Shown in pieces: positions 6,337 to 8,430 of a DNA stretch of 8,430 nucleotides. Position numbers and translations under genes: made by a program. Numbering within the stretch: position 1 is the first letter of the stretch; each line of letters starts with the position of its first letter. Source of the stretch: an uncultured Clostridia bacterium (lineage in GTDB: Bacteria > Bacillota > Clostridia > TANB77 > CAG-508); NCBI GenBank assembly GCA_947631725.1, contig CANRML010000052.1, positions 1 to 8,430 on the forward strand. The letters are read 5' to 3'. Below the pieces are notes generated by a model. That model ran no database searches. It was not told where the DNA came from and was given only the letters and a program-made list of their open reading frames with translations.

Positions 6337-6933
6337 GTGAATTTAGCAAATAAGCTAACAATATTTAGAATAATACTTGTTCCAATAATGGTTATAATAC
6401 CGTTTTTCGGAATTGAAGGAAAAATATATGGAATTCCAATAACCTATTTTATAATAGATTTAATATTTATTATAGCATCAATTACAGATAAACTAGATGG
6501 ATATATTGCAAGGAAGAAAAATCAAATAACAACATTTGGAAAATTTTTAGATCCAATAGCAGATAAAATATTAGTATTAACAGCTATGATAATGTTAGTT
6601 GAAATGAAAAAAATACCAGCTTGGATACCTATAATTGTATTATCAAGAGAATTTATAGTATCAGGATATAGATTGATAGCAGTAGAAAAAGGCGGAAAAG
6701 TAATAGCAGCTTCACATTGGGGAAAACTTAAAACTGTTACACAAATGATAGCTATAATATTAGCATTTGTAGACCCAAATTCATTTGGAAAATGCTTTTT
6801 AGGACTATTACAAGGCTCAGATTTAGTATTAAATTTAGTTGTAACAGTAATGATGATAGTTCAAACAGTTGCAACAGTATTTTCTGGAATTGATTACATC
6901 AAAGAAGGAAGAAAATTTTTTAAAAAAGCTTGA
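6337..6933 (+). CDS. pgsA: CDP-diacylglycerol--glycerol-3-phosphate 3-phosphatidyltransferase
   Basis: Integral membrane enzyme that transfers the phosphatidyl group from CDP-diacylglycerol to glycerol-3-phosphate. The product, phosphatidylglycerol phosphate, is the committed precursor of phosphatidylglycerol and cardiolipin. The CDP-alcohol phosphatidyltransferase signature D-x2-D-G-x2-A-R-x8-G-x3-D-x3-D is complete, with Asp51, Asp54, Gly55, Ala58, Arg59, Gly68, Asp72 and Asp76 counted from the GTG start. Several hydrophobic segments span the rest (about 10-48, 78-90, 96-112, 132-145, 160-185), and 198 residues is the usual size. The N-terminus NLANKLTIFRIILVP is typical of PgsA rather than of phosphatidylserine or cardiolipin synthases. 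The GTG start at 6337 is preferred for its 8-nt spacing from GGGGG (6324-6328). It begins 23 nt after ctp and is probably co-transcribed with it. The stop codon overlaps the candidate -35 of the greA promoter. Confidence 0.93.
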   Translation: MNLANKLTIFRIILVPIMVIIPFFGIEGKIYGIPITYFIIDLIFIIASITDKLDGYIARKKNQITTFGKFLDPIADKILVLTAMIMLVEMKKIPAWIPIIVLSREFIVSGYRLIAVEKGGKVIAASHWGKLKTVTQMIAIILAFVDPNSFGKCFLGLLQGSDLVLNLVVTVMMIVQTVATVFSGIDYIKEGRKFFKKA

Positions 6934-6958
6934 CAAATATTAATTTGTGCTTTAATAT
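6930..6958 (+). promoter_or_regulatory. Candidate greA promoter overlapping the pgsA stop codon
   Basis: A perfect -35, TTGACA (6930-6935), includes the TGA stop of pgsA (6931-6933). After a 17-bp spacer comes TAATAT (6953-6958), a 4-of-6 match to the -10 consensus, in a very AT-rich tract. It would let greA be transcribed independently of the ctp-pgsA unit. No terminator separates pgsA from greA, so read-through is also likely. Confidence 0.5.
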
Positions 6959-6990
6959 ATTATACATATTACAGAAGGGAATGATTAAAA

Positions 6991-7467
6991 ATGGAAGAAA
7001 AAGAAGTAATCCTTACACAAGAAGGATATGATAAATTAGAAAAAGAATTAAATATTTTAAAAACAGAAAAAAGAGCAGAAATTGCAGAAAGAATAAAGAT
7101 TGCTCTAGGATTTGGAGACTTATCAGAAAATTCTGAATATGACGAAGCTAAAAATGCACAAGCAGAAAATGAAGTAAAAATTGTAGAATTAGAAAATAAA
7201 TTAAGACATGCAAAAATAATTGATGAAAAAGAAATTGATACAGAAACTGTTCAAATTGGAAATGTTGTAAGAGTAAATGACTTAGAATTTAATGAAAAAA
7301 TTGATTATACAATAGTAGGTTCAACAGAAGTAAATTTAGCAGAAAACAAAATATCAAATGAATCACCACTAGGAGCAGCTTTACTAGGAGCAAGAAAAAA
7401 TCAAGTAGTAGAAGTCAATGCACCAGCAGGAATAATGAAATATAAAATATTATCTATAAAAAAATAA
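6991..7467 (+). CDS. greA: Transcription elongation factor GreA
   Basis: 158-residue cytosolic factor that enters the secondary channel of RNA polymerase and stimulates cleavage of backtracked transcripts so that stalled elongation resumes. The N-terminal coiled coil (about 1-77) carries the tip motif FGDLSENSEYDEAKNAQ (41-57), with the acidic residues Asp43 and Glu46 that position the catalytic magnesium. The C-terminal FKBP-like domain (about 82-158) has the conserved SPLGAALLGARKNQVVEV stretch and ends at KYKILSIKK. Length matches the family (about 158). GAAGGGA (6974-6980) lies 10 nt before the ATG. An out-of-frame ATG at 6981 directly after the Shine-Dalgarno opens only a 16-codon frame and is probably not used. 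The stop codon lies inside the long terminator stem that follows. Confidence 0.96.
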   Translation: MEEKEVILTQEGYDKLEKELNILKTEKRAEIAERIKIALGFGDLSENSEYDEAKNAQAENEVKIVELENKLRHAKIIDEKEIDTETVQIGNVVRVNDLEFNEKIDYTIVGSTEVNLAENKISNESPLGAALLGARKNQVVEVNAPAGIMKYKILSIKK

Positions 7468-7498
7468 AGAAAAGGATTTTGCCTTTTCTTTATTTTTT
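7459..7498. terminator. Bidirectional intrinsic terminator between greA and deoD
   Basis: A perfect 17-bp inverted repeat has its left arm at 7459-7475 (A6-T-A3-G-A4-GG) and its right arm at 7482-7498 (CC-T4-C-T3-A-T6), with a 6-nt loop, ATTTTG. The outer A and T runs give a U-tract on both strands, so it can end greA transcripts from the left and deoD transcripts from the right. The left arm contains the last greA codons and its TAA stop; the right arm ends 2 bases before the deoD stop codon. Confidence 0.88.
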
Positions 7499-7500
7499 GT

Positions 7501-8214
7501 CTAAATACTTTCCAATGCAAGTTTTATCATATTATTTAATCCAGTTTGTCTTTCCTCAGGTGTTGCAATTTCTTTAATAAATTTTGAATCAACAACACTC
7601 ATTAAACAACTAGCATTTTTATTTAATAATTTTGCAGTATAAAATAGAGCAAAAGATTCCATTTCAGCACTAATAGGATTAAAATCAGTAGGAATACGTG
7701 ATAAAAATTCATTTACATCAGTCATATATACATCAAAACAATCACTACAAACTGTATTTCCATGTGTTATTGATATATCTAAAGCTCTAGCAGTATCTAT
7801 AATTTTTTGATTCAATTCTTCGCTAGATTGAATAATATGGCAATCTTCATTATTCAAAGTAAGAGCAAAATTTCCTTCAGTAAAAACTTTATCTGCTAAA
7901 ATAATCTCAAATAGTTTTAGTTCAGATTTATATGCTCCACAAGAGCCAATTCTAATAATATTTTCTACTCCATAAAATTTATATAGTTCATAGCAATAAA
8001 TTCCCATACTAGGCATACCCATACCAGAAGCCATAACAGTTAATTCTTTTCCTTTATAACTTCCAGTGTAAGCATACATACCTCTTACTTTATTTACAAG
8101 TTTATAATCATCTAAAAAATTTTCTGCAATATATTTTGCACGTAAAGGGTCTCCAGGCATAATTACAGTATTTGCAATTTCGTTCAATTGAGCTTCATTA
8201 TGTGGTGTTGGCAT
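7501..8214 (-). CDS. deoD: Purine nucleoside phosphorylase, DeoD type
   Basis: Cytosolic enzyme of purine salvage: purine (deoxy)nucleoside plus phosphate gives free base plus (deoxy)ribose-1-phosphate. The 237-residue product fits the hexameric DeoD family (about 235-240). Visible active-site residues are His5 (MPTPH, contributed to the neighbouring subunit), Gly21 and Arg25 in MPGDPLRAK and Arg88 in RIGSCGA for phosphate, Glu184-Met185-Glu186 (AEMES) for the ribose, and Asp209 (SVVDS) with Arg222 (EERQT) as the general-acid pair acting on the purine. In E. coli DeoD these correspond to His4, Gly20, Arg24, Arg87, Glu179-Met180-Glu181, Asp204 and Arg217. The start ATG (complement of 8212-8214) is 6 nt from a strong AAAAGGAGGA site (complement of 8221-8230). 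It is a single-gene unit with its own extended -10 promoter. It converges on greA and diverges from a PP2C gene. Confidence 0.95.
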   Translation of the reverse strand: MPTPHNEAQLNEIANTVIMPGDPLRAKYIAENFLDDYKLVNKVRGMYAYTGSYKGKELTVMASGMGMPSMGIYCYELYKFYGVENIIRIGSCGAYKSELKLFEIILADKVFTEGNFALTLNNEDCHIIQSSEELNQKIIDTARALDISITHGNTVCSDCFDVYMTDVNEFLSRIPTDFNPISAEMESFALFYTAKLLNKNASCLMSVVDSKFIKEIATPEERQTGLNNMIKLALESI

Positions 8215-8235
8215 AATAATTCCTCCTTTTGATAT

Positions 8236-8263
8236 ATTATACCATAAAATTTATTAAAAGCAA
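8236..8263 (-). promoter_or_regulatory. deoD promoter with extended -10
   Basis: Read on the minus strand, TGGTATAAT gives a consensus -10 (complement of 8236-8241) with the TG extension. TTGCTT (complement of 8258-8263) is a weak -35 at a 16-bp spacer. An extended -10 commonly tolerates a poor -35. The leader before the deoD start codon would be about 15 nt. Confidence 0.65.
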
Positions 8264-8292
8264 TTGCAAAAAATAAATATTTATGATATAAC
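8264..8292 (+). promoter_or_regulatory. Promoter of the PP2C phosphatase gene
   Basis: TTGCAA (8264-8269), a 17-bp spacer and TATAAC (8287-8292) form a good vegetative promoter. TTGCAA is also the -35 of the ftsE promoter. Its -35 abuts the deoD -35, and the palindrome GCAATTGC (8260-8267) covers the join. Confidence 0.55.
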
Positions 8293-8317
8293 GTAGTTGA
8301 AGATTTGAGGTGAAAAA

Positions 8318-8430
8318 ATGATAATAGCATATGCGAAATCTGATGTTGGAAAAGTAAGAGAGATAAATGAAGATTCCTTCTATATTTCTAATCCATTAGA
8401 TAAAGTGCAACTATATATGTTAGCAGATGG
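8318..8430 (+). CDS. PP2C-family serine/threonine phosphatase (3' end cut by window edge)
   Basis: Only the first 37 codons are present. They show the N-terminal PP2C signature SDVGKVREINEDSFYI (residues 8-23), in which Arg14 and Glu18-Asp19 correspond to the phosphate-binding Arg and a metal-binding Asp region, and then the start of the LADG motif (residues 34-37), whose Asp is a core metal ligand. Bacterial PP2C enzymes of this type (PrpC/Stp) use manganese or magnesium to remove phosphate from Ser/Thr and reverse PASTA-kinase signalling linked to cell-wall growth. The lack of any extra N-terminal domain favours this soluble class over SpoIIE-like or RsbU-like members. GAGG (8307-8310) lies 7 nt before the ATG. 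In many Firmicutes a PASTA kinase gene follows; that would lie beyond the window. Confidence 0.88.
   Translation, partial: MIIAYAKSDVGKVREINEDSFYISNPLDKVQLYMLAD

Noticed and set aside
6981..7031. Short ORF of 16 codons starting right after the greA Shine-Dalgarno
   Set aside because: Its ATG directly abuts the Shine-Dalgarno, it overlaps greA out of frame, and the same string precedes ftsE without a similar peptide. No reason to think it is translated.

Overview
The window is strongly AT-rich bacterial chromosome with compact operons, purine-rich Shine-Dalgarno sites and vegetative (SigA-like) promoters. Gene content and protein style point to a low-GC Firmicute, most likely a clostridial lineage. 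The species cannot be named from the sequence alone.

Layout, left to right. (1) 1-738: C-terminal part of a transketolase, cut by the left edge, followed by a probable intrinsic terminator (790-823). (2) 836-4989: a promoter with an extended -10 drives ftsE-ftsX and two tandem genes for secreted coiled-coil/M23 peptidases. ftsE and ftsX overlap; the other two junctions are 10-11 nt. (3) 4990-6933: a second promoter, fused to a GC-rich perfect hairpin, precedes a membrane-anchored S41/PDZ carboxyl-terminal processing protease and then pgsA (phosphatidylglycerophosphate synthase). (4) 6930-7498: greA has its own candidate promoter, whose -35 overlaps the pgsA stop codon, and ends in a long symmetrical hairpin. 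(5) 7501-8214, minus strand: deoD-type purine nucleoside phosphorylase, converging on greA and sharing that bidirectional terminator. (6) 8215-8430: a divergent promoter region with back-to-back -35 elements, then the first codons of a PP2C-type protein phosphatase, cut by the right edge.

The central theme is cell-envelope remodelling. FtsEX is the ABC-family complex that, in studied bacteria, switches on peptidoglycan hydrolases through a coiled-coil partner (EnvC in E. coli, PcsB in Streptococcus, CwlO in Bacillus). Here two such partners lie directly behind ftsX. They are paralogues with PcsB/CwlO-like coiled coils and apparently complete M23 zinc sites, so each could be both partner and enzyme. 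The protease behind them belongs to a family that in other bacteria removes cell-wall hydrolases, so it may turn over these proteins. pgsA adds a membrane phospholipid step. The flanking genes (transketolase, greA, deoD, PP2C) are ordinary housekeeping functions.

I see no mobile element, CRISPR array, tRNA or rRNA, and no gene-free stretch longer than about 300 bases. The individual families are known. The parts most worth a second look are the tandem FtsEX effectors and the hairpin at the protease promoter.
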